Positions 50,721 to 60,000 of a stretch of DNA of 64,000 nucleotides are shown here, piece by piece. The stretch is from Mycobacterium sp. MS1601 (GTDB lineage Bacteria; Actinomycetota; Actinomycetes; Mycobacteriales; Mycobacteriaceae): positions 2,604,001 to 2,668,000 of the forward strand of contig NZ_CP019420.1 of the NCBI RefSeq assembly GCF_001984215.1, written 5' to 3'. Within the stretch, counting starts at the first letter, position 1; each line of letters starts with the position of its first letter. The notes beneath the pieces are model-generated. The model was not told where the DNA came from, did not search any database, and worked only from the letters and a program-made list of their open reading frames with translations. The position numbers were made by a program, and so were the translations under genes.

Positions 50721-52400
50721 CGTCGACACCGACCAGCGCGCGTCGACTCCGCTGGCCGAAACCCCCGACTTGCATGGTGCCTACCCTTGCCTGTCCGACG
50801 ATCAGATCGCCGTCCTCGAGACAGGAGGCGCCCGGCGCAGTGTCGATATCGGAGACGCGCTGGTTCGCGAGGGGAACGCTCGGATTACTTCTTCGTGATC
50901 CTGTCGGGCAAGGTCGCCGTCGTTTCGACCGACGACGACGGTGATCAACAGGTGATCCGGGTGCATGGCCCGGGGCGGTTTCTCGGAGAGTTGGGTGATC
51001 TCGAAGGTCAGGCCGCGTTCTACACCGCAGAAGTGGTGGAACCCGGTGAAGTGCTGGTGATACCGAATGAGCGGGTTCGGACCCTAGTCGCCCACGATCC
51101 GATACTCAGTGACCTCATTCTGCGTGCATACCTGTTGCGACGTTCGCTGCTCATCCAGGATGGATCAGGATTCCGGGTCATCGGCTCGTGTTTTGACCCC
51201 GATACCGTGCGGTTGTGCGAATTCGCTGCGCGAAACCGGCTGCCGCACAAATGGCTTGATCTCGAACGTGACAAGCACGCCGAGCGGCTGCTGCAGCGAT
51301 TCGGCATATCACCGCAGGACGCACCGGTGGTGATCTGGGCCGGCGAGGTGCTGCGCAACCCGACCACAACCGAGCTGGCTCGCCGAGTGGGCCTGCCGGT
51401 GGCCGATACCGCGCCCCACGAATGCGACGTCGTTGTGGTGGGCGCCGGTCCAGCCGGACTGGGTGCGGCCGTGTACGGCTCGTCGGACGGTCTCATCACG
51501 GCGGCCGTGGAGCGAATCGCAACAGGTGGGCAGGCCGGCACATCGTCGAGAATCGAGAACTATCTAGGATTTCCGGGCGGGATCTCGGGTGGCGACTTGG
51601 CCGAGCGGGCGGTGCTGCAAGCCGGCAAGTTCGGCGCACGGATCATGGTTGCTGCTGAGGTGGTCGGCCTGGAATCAGGCAGCCGTCAGCATGTGCTGCA
51701 TTTCGCTGATCAGTCGTCGGTGGTCACGCGTGCCGTGGTGCTTGCCACCGGAGCGCGGTACCGCAGGCTCGCCGTGCCTGGAATCGAATCGTTCGAGGGC
51801 AAGTGCGTCTACTACGCCGCCACCTATCACGAGGCGTTGATGTGCGGTACGGGGCCCGTCGTCATTGTCGGCGGGGGCAACTCCGCCGGCCAAGCCGCGG
51901 TGTTCCTTGCCGAGCGGGTCTCCCGGGTGTACGTCATGATCCGGGGTGACGACCTGAACGAGAACATGTCCCGATATCTCGTCGACCGGATCCGCCGGCA
52001 CCCCCGGGTGACGGTGTGCTTGCATACCGAGGTCCGGGAGGTGCACGGGGATCACCTGCTCAACGCGGTGGTTGCCGAGGACACTCGGACAGGTGAGCAG
52101 CAGTCGATCCAGGCCCGCGCTCTGTTTGTCTTCATCGGTGCGGTTCCCAACACCTCGTGGCTCACAGGTGCCATCAAGCTCGACGACCACGGTTTCGTGG
52201 CGACCGGCTCGGCCGCTCGCTACTCGGACACCGACAGCAATCGCCGGGAGTCCCAACGTCAGCCGATGATGCTGGAGACCAGCCGTCCTGGTGTGTTCGC
52301 AGCAGGCGATGTGCGTAGTGGCTCGGTGAAGCGAGTGGCGTCGGCGGTCGGCGAGGGAGCTATGGCAATTCGACAAATCCATGAGTACTTTGGGGTGTAG
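50698..52400 (+). pseudogene. Cyclic-nucleotide-domain/TrxR-like flavoprotein, frameshifted
   Basis: The family is a fusion of an N-terminal Crp-type cyclic-nucleotide-binding domain with a thioredoxin-reductase-like FAD/NAD protein, about 567 aa. The start frame (LSDDQIAVLE to VREGNA) ends at TGA 50896-50898; the domain continues in another frame from about 50880 (SDYFFVILSGKVAVV). One missing base near 50878-50880 explains this. The flavoprotein half is intact (VVVGAGPAGLGAAVYG, VVIVGGGNSAGQAAVF, GVFAAGDVRSG). The CxxC of true thioredoxin reductases is absent (VYYAATYHEA), so it may reduce another partner. Could be sequencing error or a real lesion; an internal start would lose the first half of the sensor. 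Confidence 0.8.
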
Positions 52401-52478
52401 TCGGCAGAACTTGGAGCTTGAACACCGCTTCGCCCAGCTCGCACCCGACAACCGCCGGCTCGTGAATATGGAGCAATC

Positions 52479-52691
52479 ATGACAAACGCAGAGGATGTCC
52501 CGCTGACCGACGACAAGCCCGAAGCCGATGTGGCAGAACAGCAGATCCCCGTCGATCCCACAGTCGACGAAACAGGGTTGGATCCTGCTGATATCGCCAG
52601 CCGCAGGGATGCCGAGGCAGATCTCTCCGACGTGATCGACCAGGCCATCGTTGTTCCTCTCGCTGACGATGATCGCCCGGTGCAGCAATGA
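52479..52691 (+). CDS. Small acidic hypothetical protein
   Basis: A 70-aa strongly acidic protein with no cysteines or hydrophobic segments (EDVPLTDDKPEADVAEQQIP, DPADIASRRDAEADLSDVID). ATG has an ATGGAGCAATC ribosome site, and it follows the TrxR-like gene by 78 bp. It resembles short intrinsically disordered stress-operon proteins in actinobacteria, but I recognise no named family. Confidence 0.6.
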   Translation: MTNAEDVPLTDDKPEADVAEQQIPVDPTVDETGLDPADIASRRDAEADLSDVIDQAIVVPLADDDRPVQQ

Positions 52692-52742
52692 CCGCGGCCC
52701 AGTCGAGAATCCGCGCCTGGTTTACTGCGCGCTGCTGCTCAC

Positions 52743-53855
52743 TCACGCCGCCGTCGGATGGACGTTACGGAAGAAGGTCGTGATGTCGTTGCCGACAAGC
52801 GAGGTCTCTTCTCGCGCAGCGAAGTGGCCTCCACGCGGCATGCTGGTGTAACGAACCAGATTATACTTGCGCTCTACCCAGCTGCGCGGCGGCTTGGCGC
52901 CCAGGTCTGCCGGGAACCAGGCGATCGCGGTAGGCGTCGTGACCCGGTGAAGTGTTGGTGCGTAACCATTTCCACGCTCATAGTATTCGCGCAGCGACGT
53001 CGAGATCGTGTTCGTGAACCAGTACAGCGATGCCTGGGTCAGCAGAAAATCATCGCTGAAGCTGGCGAAGTCGTCGCTCCAGGCCCGGTACTTCTCCAGG
53101 ATCCAGGCCAGCAGGCCCGATGGGGAGTCGCTCAGTCCCTGCGCCAGCGTCATCGGACGGGTGCGGTGCTGGTGGGCGTAGGCGCCCTCCTCGTCGGCCC
53201 AGATCTTGAAGTCGCTGAGGAACGTTCGCGATTCGGTGTCCAGGTTGCCTTCGTCGCCGGTGAAGGTGCGATCGACATCCAGAAGATGTAGTCCGACAAC
53301 CGATTCCGGATGAGCTTGCGCGAGCCAACCGGCAATGCCGGCACCGAGGTCGCCGCCGTGCACACCGTAGTGGCGGTATCCGAGTTCGTCATGCATGAGT
53401 CGATGCCAGAGTTCGTGTGTAGGCAGCGACTGGTCCAGGCTCGGGCGGGCATCGGAGAAGGTGAACCCGGGCAGTGATGGCACGATTACCGTGAATCCGT
53501 TGTCGGCCAGCATTTTCGCCAGCTCGACCAACTCAAAGAATGTGCTGGGCCATCCGTTGGCCAGGAGAAGTGGCAGGGCGTCGTCCCGGCCGGCGTTGAA
53601 CCGGAGGTAGTGGATCTGGACGCCGTCGATCTGGGCGAAACGGTGCGGAAGCGCGTTGATGTGCGTTTCCCAGCCCCGCCAGTCGTATCCGTCGCCCCAG
53701 TAGGCGATCAGGCGGCGCAGCGTCTCAGCATCGGTGCCCGCCTGCCAGGGGGGACGAGGCCAAGTTCGCGCCCATCTCGTGTTGCGCAGGCGCGAGCGCA
53801 GATCTTCCAGGTCATCGGGGGTGACATTGAGAGTCTTCCGCAGATAGGACACCAC
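52743..53855 (-). CDS. Epoxide hydrolase (alpha/beta hydrolase, EHN N-terminal domain)
   Basis: A 370-aa hydrolase opening epoxides to diols. The N-terminal EHN domain contains DLEDLRSRLRNTRWARTWPR and the lid-interacting GYDWRGWETHINALPHRF. The oxyanion HGWP equivalent is LLANGWPSTFFELV; the nucleophile Asp is in HGGDLGAGIAGWLA; the catalytic His lies in MPRGGHFAAREE. Family size about 370-400 aa. Start is GTG 53855 or GTG 53852; a promoter ending at this point suggests a leaderless transcript. Divergent from a CGNR regulator. Confidence 0.9.
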   Translation of the reverse strand: MVSYLRKTLNVTPDDLEDLRSRLRNTRWARTWPRPPWQAGTDAETLRRLIAYWGDGYDWRGWETHINALPHRFAQIDGVQIHYLRFNAGRDDALPLLLANGWPSTFFELVELAKMLADNGFTVIVPSLPGFTFSDARPSLDQSLPTHELWHRLMHDELGYRHYGVHGGDLGAGIAGWLAQAHPESVVGLHLLDVDRTFTGDEGNLDTESRTFLSDFKIWADEEGAYAHQHRTRPMTLAQGLSDSPSGLLAWILEKYRAWSDDFASFSDDFLLTQASLYWFTNTISTSLREYYERGNGYAPTLHRVTTPTAIAWFPADLGAKPPRSWVERKYNLVRYTSMPRGGHFAAREETSLVGNDITTFFRNVHPTAA

Positions 53856-53887
53856 TAAAACGTATTACTGGTGTCGAGGTCTGTCAA
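53848..53887 (-). promoter_or_regulatory. Consensus promoter and operator of the epoxide hydrolase gene
   Basis: On the minus strand a perfect -35 TTGACA (53887-53882), 17-bp spacer and TACGTT (53864-53859) place transcription start at about 53852, on the GTG itself. An inverted repeat GACACCA (53848-53854) and TGGTGTC (53869-53875) with a nearly symmetric AT-rich centre overlaps the -10 box, a likely repressor site. Confidence 0.5.
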
Positions 53888-53913
53888 CACCTGATTACGG
53901 CTAAGCTGGTGTC

Positions 53914-54432
53914 GTGGATTTGACCGTGGTCGAGCAGTTCCTCAACACGCTGGACGAGCGGACGTTCAGCGTGCACGGTGAACGCCATGTCCCCAGCGAC
54001 GAATTGTGTTCGCTTGCAGGATTATCGGCGTGGTTGCGTGCGCATCATCTCGACGATGCGGAGCTGGCCGAGTCCGACCTGAATGTTGCGGTGGCCTTGC
54101 GTGCGAGCCTTCGGCAACTGTTGGGGGGCGGGGCGGTCGAGCTCTCCGCCTTCGACCCATATGCCTTACGTCTGGCGCCGGACTCAGCCGGACACCTGCG
54201 CATCGCCGCAGACACCGGCGTGGCGGGGCTGGACGTGATCGTGGAGACGGTGGCGACCAGTGTCGCCGCCGGCAAATGGCACCGCCTCAAGCTGTGCGCT
54301 TCGCCGGACTGTCGATGGGCGTTCTACGACACGTCCCGCAGTGGTGGGGGTCGGTGGTGCTCGATGGACGTCTGTGGCAACCGACACAAAACCCGCACCT
54401 ACCGTCGTTCGCGCGCGCAGCGGAGCCAATGA
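53914..54432 (+). CDS. CGNR zinc-finger (ABATE-type) putative regulator
   Basis: A 172-aa protein. The C-terminal CGNR zinc finger is clear: LKLCASPDCRWAFYDTSRSG, then GRWCSMDVCGNRHKTRTYRR. The N-terminal ABATE-like helical domain may bind a ligand. CGNR proteins are thought to be stress-related DNA-binding regulators. GTG start 7 nt after a TAAGCT -10-like box suggests a leaderless mRNA. Divergent from the epoxide hydrolase gene, which it may control through the intervening inverted repeat. Confidence 0.88.
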   Translation: MDLTVVEQFLNTLDERTFSVHGERHVPSDELCSLAGLSAWLRAHHLDDAELAESDLNVAVALRASLRQLLGGGAVELSAFDPYALRLAPDSAGHLRIAADTGVAGLDVIVETVATSVAAGKWHRLKLCASPDCRWAFYDTSRSGGGRWCSMDVCGNRHKTRTYRRSRAQRSQ

Positions 54433-54442
54433 GGTGCGCTGA

Positions 54443-57400
54443 TCAGCTCCACGACCTGGTTGGCGTCGACACGGCGTATGAACCGGTGATGACGCCGTTG
54501 TTGACCGTGTAGTACCCGTCTTGCACGTACAGGGTGTACGTGCCCGTGAAGGTGACCAGAGCGCCGACGCCGCTTTGGACATTGTCGGTACCCCCGGTGA
54601 AACCGCTCGGAGCGAAGTACCCGGCAGCTCCGTTCGAGGGGTTGCGTGTCGTCCCGATCGTGTCGCCGTCAGCATCGGTGAACTTGATACCGCTGACGGT
54701 CTTGAGTCCGAAGACGTTCGTCACCCCGCTGGAGCTGACAAAGGTGGGTGCGCTGTTCACCGCGAAAGTGGACATCGTCACCGTGGTGTACGCGACGCTC
54801 CCAGTGAAGCTGTCTGTCACTGCGACAGTGAACGTGTCACTCACATCCGCTCCGGATGCCCCTACCTTGGCCGCCGCGTGGAAGTACGACTTGTCCTTGA
54901 TGATGGTGTAGGTGTACGAGCCGTCTGCATTGAACGTGACGGTGCCACCGTTGGTGGTCGTGGACACGGGGGCGTGGGTCACCGAATTGACCAACGAATA
55001 GGTGAGGGTGTCTCCATCGGCGTCGGTGGCGATGATCCTGCCGGTGGTCGTCTGCTGCCGGTTGTTACCGGTCAGGGTGTCGAGGCGCCACTTGTTGGAG
55101 TCCGTGCTGCCCTTGTCCGTCGTCGTCGAGACCACCACAGGCGCGTTGTTGGTCACCGTGGGCTGGACGGCCATGCGCAATGTGACGGTGCGGCCATTGG
55201 CATCGGTGGCGAGCACAGTCACGATGTCGTCGTTCGCGGTGACGCGGCCTACGTTCGAGACGTAGGTGAACGCTCCGGTGGAGGGGTTGAACGAGGTCAC
55301 CGTCCCCTTTGTCGGGGCGCTGCCCAGCGTGTAGCTGGTGAACACTCCCGGGGAATTGGTCGAACCCGGCACCGAGCCACTGACGACGTACGGCGTGGAG
55401 GTGTTGACGTTGGTCGGGGTGATCGACGTGGTGTTGGTGACCGTGACCGTTCTGATGACGCTGCCGCCGTGGCCGTCGGACACTCGTACCTGAAAGCTCT
55501 GAGTGGCACCCGCCGTCGCCGACGAGACGTAGGTGAAATCACCCGTGGTCGGGTTGATGGTGACGATCCCGCCGTTACCGGTGCCGTTCTTGGTGTAAGC
55601 GGAGTTGCCGCTCGCACCGTTGACCGACGTGTCGACCAGCGAATAGGTCAACGTGTCGCCGTCGGAATCGCTGCCGGTGACTTTGCCCTTCACGACGCCG
55701 AGTGCGTCGGAGCTGCCCACGGTGTGGGTTGCCGTCGGATTGGCGTTCGAACCGCCGACGATTTCGATCTTGAAGGTGAGCGTGTACGAGACGCCGTCTG
55801 CGGACAGCACCGGTATCTGCACGGTGTCGTATCGGTCCTCGGGGTTCTCCGAGGTCGACCTGTGCAGAAACGCGGCACTCTGGAACCACGGTGTGTAAGT
55901 GAAGCCGCCGTCGACGGTGTTCACCGTGACCGTTGCCCCGCCGATCTGGGAGATGTACGTCGCGCCGAGGGACCCTCCGGCGGGGAAAGTCACGGGGTTC
56001 CCGTCCGGATCGACCGCATGGAACGTGCCGGCCGCGTAGAGGCCGAAGCCCGGAGTGGCGTAATGCCAACTGTCGTAGGTCGTGCTGGTGGTGAAGGTTG
56101 TCAGGACGGCCATTTCCTGAAACCGCTTGTACATGGCAACCACGGCGATGTAGGTCACGATGGTGAAGGGATTCACCTGGGCGGCGGTCCAGGTGGGCAG
56201 TGTCAGATTGAAGGCTCGTTGGGGCTCGTTGAACGCGCCGCCGTCGCCGCCGAGAAGTGCTGCAGCCTGCGCCGCAACAACTTTGCTGGACAGACTGCTG
56301 AAGTTGCTGAGATCGGATTCGGTGACGGTGGCCCCGGTGGTTGCCTTGATGACATGGATCGCCCACTGGACCGGGTCGTAGATGCCGTTCAGCATGTCCT
56401 GCAGAACCGTTGCCGTCCCCACCACGGCGGCACCCATGATCTTGTACTGCGTGATGATGCCGAACGTGCCTGCGCCGTCGGAGATTCTGAATGGCGGCAC
56501 CACACGATTGAAGAAGTCGCCGAGCGTGTTGAGAGTGTCGGTGAACGTGAAGTTGGGTAGCGCCGGCTTGACGAAGAGCCCCACGATCTCGAGCAGATCG
56601 GGAAGCCAGCGCGCCGGACTACCCGGCAGAGCGGCAGAGATCAACGCGTCCAGCTGGTCGTTGGCGGCATCGAGGCTGTGGTCGGTCACGTAATTGGTGA
56701 TGTCGACGAAGTTTCGCGGGACACCGGGCCAGGTTCCCAATCGGTTGATCGCCCGCTGCAACACGGCCAGGAAATGTTCGTTCGACCCGGGCACGGCTGT
56801 TGTGACCGCCAAGGCAACCGGTGCAGCGGCCGTTGGCGGCTCCGGTTCAACCACGGAATCGATGTTCGCCGGCGCCAACGGCTCGTCGGGCTCAATGGCA
56901 CCGTTCGGAGCCGACGAGGATGCCGGCGGCGCGTCGATCTCCTCCGTGTCCGTCGGATGACTCTGTGGTGCCGGGGGCGTTGATTCGACCGGCGACTCGA
57001 CCTCGGGAGACTCCTCGGTCTCGTCCGTCGCCGTCGGTGAGTCGTCTACCTCATCGGGATCCGTGGGTTCTTCGTCGGAATCCTCGTCCTCCGAATCCGT
57101 GTCCGGCGCATCGTCGGGATCCTCGTCCGCCTCAATTGCGTCGTCGTCTTCGTCCTCCGCAGACTCGTCGTCCTGCGCGGACTCGTCGTCTTGCTCTGAT
57201 GCCGACGGGGTTGTGTCTCGGGTGCTGCTGCCGGCGTCGTCATTGTCCTGCCCACTGGACGGGCCGGCGGCTCCATCGGCGCTGGAGGACGAATCTCCGG
57301 AACTCGGGGAATCACCCGTGCTGGCCGACGCGACGCCTTGGCCGCTGGCGATAGCTGCGGCAAGCCCGGTGCCGACCATTCCAGCTAGTAACCACCGCGA

Positions 57401-57556
57401 GCAATCATTTGTCGCAAAGCTAGAGGGCTTGCGATGACGACCTTTGATCCGACGTGACTTCCGAGGGCTGGAGGCGGCCAATGTTGCTCCCTTGCTCTGC
57501 TCGATTACCCCGAGCTGCTCCGAACAGCGACATAATCTGCGTGATTTCGCAAGCAT
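54443..57556 (-). CDS. Large acidic surface protein with Ig-like/VCBS repeats
   Basis: An exported protein of about 1037 aa. A basic N terminus (KSRRIKGRHRKP) and hydrophobic signal (WLLAGMVGTGLAAAIASGQG) are followed by a Ser/Asp/Glu/Pro low-complexity stretch (about residues 75-240), a helical domain, and from about residue 480 tandem Ig-like repeats of the type DADGDTLTYSLVN with TVTFNADGSYTYT. No LPXTG, consistent with mycobacterial surface proteins. Start ATG 57556 preferred among TTG/GTG/ATG triplets. Likely cell-wall-associated or secreted; adhesion is a guess. Confidence 0.82.
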   Translation of the reverse strand: MLAKSRRLCRCSEQLGVIEQSKGATLAASSPRKSRRIKGRHRKPSSFATNDCSRWLLAGMVGTGLAAAIASGQGVASASTGDSPSSGDSSSSADGAAGPSSGQDNDDAGSSTRDTTPSASEQDDESAQDDESAEDEDDDAIEADEDPDDAPDTDSEDEDSDEEPTDPDEVDDSPTATDETEESPEVESPVESTPPAPQSHPTDTEEIDAPPASSSAPNGAIEPDEPLAPANIDSVVEPEPPTAAAPVALAVTTAVPGSNEHFLAVLQRAINRLGTWPGVPRNFVDITNYVTDHSLDAANDQLDALISAALPGSPARWLPDLLEIVGLFVKPALPNFTFTDTLNTLGDFFNRVVPPFRISDGAGTFGIITQYKIMGAAVVGTATVLQDMLNGIYDPVQWAIHVIKATTGATVTESDLSNFSSLSSKVVAAQAAALLGGDGGAFNEPQRAFNLTLPTWTAAQVNPFTIVTYIAVVAMYKRFQEMAVLTTFTTSTTYDSWHYATPGFGLYAAGTFHAVDPDGNPVTFPAGGSLGATYISQIGGATVTVNTVDGGFTYTPWFQSAAFLHRSTSENPEDRYDTVQIPVLSADGVSYTLTFKIEIVGGSNANPTATHTVGSSDALGVVKGKVTGSDSDGDTLTYSLVDTSVNGASGNSAYTKNGTGNGGIVTINPTTGDFTYVSSATAGATQSFQVRVSDGHGGSVIRTVTVTNTTSITPTNVNTSTPYVVSGSVPGSTNSPGVFTSYTLGSAPTKGTVTSFNPSTGAFTYVSNVGRVTANDDIVTVLATDANGRTVTLRMAVQPTVTNNAPVVVSTTTDKGSTDSNKWRLDTLTGNNRQQTTTGRIIATDADGDTLTYSLVNSVTHAPVSTTTNGGTVTFNADGSYTYTIIKDKSYFHAAAKVGASGADVSDTFTVAVTDSFTGSVAYTTVTMSTFAVNSAPTFVSSSGVTNVFGLKTVSGIKFTDADGDTIGTTRNPSNGAAGYFAPSGFTGGTDNVQSGVGALVTFTGTYTLYVQDGYYTVNNGVITGSYAVSTPTRSWS

Positions 57557-57875
57557 CACCAACGCCGTGGAACGTGCCGCGACGACGACGACTCACAAAA
57601 GGTGAGGCAGATCACGGGACATTAACATATCCGTTAAATTGTTCACTCGTTGCTCGGCAAAAAAGTGGTCAGAGTGTCAGCGCATGCAGGGCGGTCCGTG
57701 ACGCTGCCTGTCGCTCCTTGCAGACGCTGGGAGCGCGCGGTTCGACGCCTCATCCTGCTGGCTCGACACCTTGTGCGTGAGAGCTGTTCGCAGCTGACGT
57801 CCGGTGCCGCATTTCCCCGGGCGCATCGCGACATCGGGTAGACGCGTAGGGGTAGGTCTGCTGATCAGGCGGTGG
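57557..57875. other. Intergenic region between surface protein and DUF1906 genes
   Basis: About 320 bp with no supported gene. It includes an AT-rich patch near 57622-57645 (ATTAACATATCCGTTAAATT), unusual for this GC-rich DNA and probably part of the surface-protein promoter. Confidence 0.45.
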
Positions 57876-58643
57876 TCACGGGTGGAAGTTCCACTGGCCG
57901 CAATCCTGGGCCAGGACATCGTTGACATCCACGCGGATGCCGCCCACCACGGGTCCAGGATTGGATTCGGTGTCGATGATGCGCTGGTAGAGAACTGCGC
58001 CGGGATAGATCTCTCCCTGCGACCAGGACCGGGTCTGCCAGGCCCATACCTTGCCCGGCGTGCGGGAGCGACCGATGACACCGTCGGCCGTCGCCCACTG
58101 GCACGTCCGGATCCCCCCGTACACGCCGGTGCGCTGCACTCCGATCACCGAGTTGATCCCTCGAAACCACGGCAGCGCGACATTGATCCACGTTTGGCGG
58201 TCGATGTCGTCGTCGACGCTGAAATAGATCGGTGCGCTCTGCCCGCCACCGGCGGCGGTGTGCAGCTGCCAGCCGGTACGGGCGTCGGCGACGCCGCCGG
58301 CGTACCCGCGGGTGAAGTCCGACGGTGCCGTGCCGCCCGGTTTGCCGTACTGGTAGTTGCTGACGATCACCAGGCCGGCGGCGTTGAGCGACTGCGCGTA
58401 GGGCAGGGTGATCGGCTTGGCGCCGAAGGACGAACCGGGCCGCGAGGTGGAGACGTAATTGATCACCCCGGCGTGGCCCGCCGCGCGGATGTCCTGAGCG
58501 GGTATCTGGCGCATGGCGTAGTCGATCAGTGTGGGACCCGCGGCCGCCGCTGGGGGTGAGCCGACTCCGGTTGCGGCACCCAGGCCCGCCAGCGCGGACG
58601 CGGCGGTGGCATAGCGCAACGCCTCACGCCGGGTCAGGAGCAC
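57876..58643 (-). CDS. DUF1906 secreted glycoside-hydrolase-like protein (Tat signal)
   Basis: A 255-aa protein with a twin-arginine signal (LTRREALRYATAASALAGLG) cleaved near AAAAG. The mature DUF1906 domain has a TIM-barrel glycosidase-like fold: IDYAMRQIPAQDIRAAGHAG, NYVSTSRPG, PIYFSVDDD, and near the end DVNDVLAQDCGQWN. The paired acidic residues in SVDDD suggest hydrolysis of a cell-wall polysaccharide, unproven. Widespread in mycobacteria. Monocistronic, divergent from the coiled-coil protein gene. Confidence 0.88.
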   Translation of the reverse strand: MLLTRREALRYATAASALAGLGAATGVGSPPAAAAGPTLIDYAMRQIPAQDIRAAGHAGVINYVSTSRPGSSFGAKPITLPYAQSLNAAGLVIVSNYQYGKPGGTAPSDFTRGYAGGVADARTGWQLHTAAGGGQSAPIYFSVDDDIDRQTWINVALPWFRGINSVIGVQRTGVYGGIRTCQWATADGVIGRSRTPGKVWAWQTRSWSQGEIYPGAVLYQRIIDTESNPGPVVGGIRVDVNDVLAQDCGQWNFHP

Positions 58644-58825
58644 GTGGAGATGTTAACAAAGTGGCATTTGTGAATGTTGTGACCTTTGGTTCGACGTCGT
58701 GTCGTGTCGCCGCCTGCAGGCCACAACGACGAGTGGACATCGCCCGGGGTGGTTCGTAGCCTGTGCCGGGACACCCACAGCCGGGCCGGGACGGTCCGCG
58801 TGACGAAGGATCGTGAACAATCCGA

Positions 58826-59929
58826 ATGACCTGGATGCGCCATTCACTTCGGCGAACGGTGTGCGGTTCGGCCGCCGCGGTCCTGGTGTTGGCGGTGTCG
58901 CTGGGCGACGTGTTGGCGGACCCGGCGGCCGACGCGCTGGCCAAGCTCAACGATCTGTCCAGTCAGGCTTTGGAGAGCCGCAAGGCTGTCACCACTGCCC
59001 AGGATGATGTGGACGCCAAGCTCGCTGTCCAGACCACTGCCGAAGAGAGGCACCGAGCCGATCTGAAGGCGCTCGACGTCGCCAATGCCGCGCTTGCGCC
59101 CTATCAGCAAGCGGTCGACCAGGTGGCGGTCATGACCTATATGAGCGGACACACCGGTCAGTTGAGCGCGGCGCTCACCGCGCAGTCCCCACAGGGACTG
59201 ATCGACGGGCTGTCACTGCAGCGGGCAGTGGCCACGCAGGCCGCCGGCCAACTTCGGGAGTTCCAGGCCCGACGCGAGCGCGCCGCCGCTGCTGCCCGAG
59301 CATCGGAGAAGTCGGCCGCCGACGCCCGCGCCGCGGCGCAGCAGGCCGCAGCAGTGCGTGCGGAACTGCAGGCCAAACTGAACGAGATGCTGAGGCAGAT
59401 CACCGCTGCCGAGGCGCAGTACGCAGCGTTGACGCCGCAGCAGCAGGCCGCGGTCGACATTGCCTCCGCACCTGCTCCGCCACCTCTTGCCGCGATGCCC
59501 GGTTTGCCGCCCGGTGATGTTGCTCCTCCCGGGGCCCCGCCCCTTGCTCCTCCCCCTGCTGCGGTGCTGAACCCGGAGGCGCTGCCGGTGGGGGTGGCCT
59601 CAGAGGTTGGGCTCCAACCGAACACCATCCTCGCGGCGCGGGCCGTCAGCCACCAGTTCCCCCAGATCTCCGATATCGGTGGAGTGCGGCCGGACTCGAA
59701 ACCATGGCATCCGAGCGGTCTGGCGATCGACATCATGATCCCCAACGCGGGTAGCCCTGAGGGCATCGCACTCGGCGACCAGATCATGACGTTCTTCCTC
59801 AGCAATGCAGCCCAGTACGGAGTTCAGGACGTGATCTGGCGCGGCGTCTACTACACGCCGGGCGGCCCGCAGGGCTCGGGCTACGGGCACTTCGACCATG
59901 TGCACGTGACCACTACGCCGCGCCGCTGA
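58826..59929 (+). CDS. Exported coiled-coil protein with ARB_07466-like C-terminal domain
   Basis: A 367-aa protein: signal peptide (VCGSAAAVLVLAVSLGDVLA), alanine-rich coiled coil (residues about 35-210, with RAAAAARASEKSAADARAAA), a Pro-rich hinge (PGAPPLAPPPAAV), and a C-terminal domain HPSGLAIDIMIPNAG, DQIMTFFLSNAAQYGVQDVI, GHFDHVHVTTTP. The last domain looks like a degenerate M15/VanY-type peptidase with the HxxG..D and HVHV metal-type residues. The N-terminal coil resembles RipA-type autoinhibitory helices. Probably acts in the cell wall; catalytic activity uncertain. Confidence 0.82.
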   Translation: MTWMRHSLRRTVCGSAAAVLVLAVSLGDVLADPAADALAKLNDLSSQALESRKAVTTAQDDVDAKLAVQTTAEERHRADLKALDVANAALAPYQQAVDQVAVMTYMSGHTGQLSAALTAQSPQGLIDGLSLQRAVATQAAGQLREFQARRERAAAAARASEKSAADARAAAQQAAAVRAELQAKLNEMLRQITAAEAQYAALTPQQQAAVDIASAPAPPPLAAMPGLPPGDVAPPGAPPLAPPPAAVLNPEALPVGVASEVGLQPNTILAARAVSHQFPQISDIGGVRPDSKPWHPSGLAIDIMIPNAGSPEGIALGDQIMTFFLSNAAQYGVQDVIWRGVYYTPGGPQGSGYGHFDHVHVTTTPRR

Positions 59930-60000
59930 TCAGTTCTGGCTGGTGCCGTCGTCGACGTGGCTTTGGCGCGCCTCGCGAGATTGCGGGTCCCCCAGGCGGT

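Noticed and set aside
54521..56560. 679-codon plus-strand open frame opposite the surface protein
   Set aside because: Arg/Gly/Val-rich shadow frame without motifs; the minus strand encodes clear Ig-like repeats with a signal peptide.
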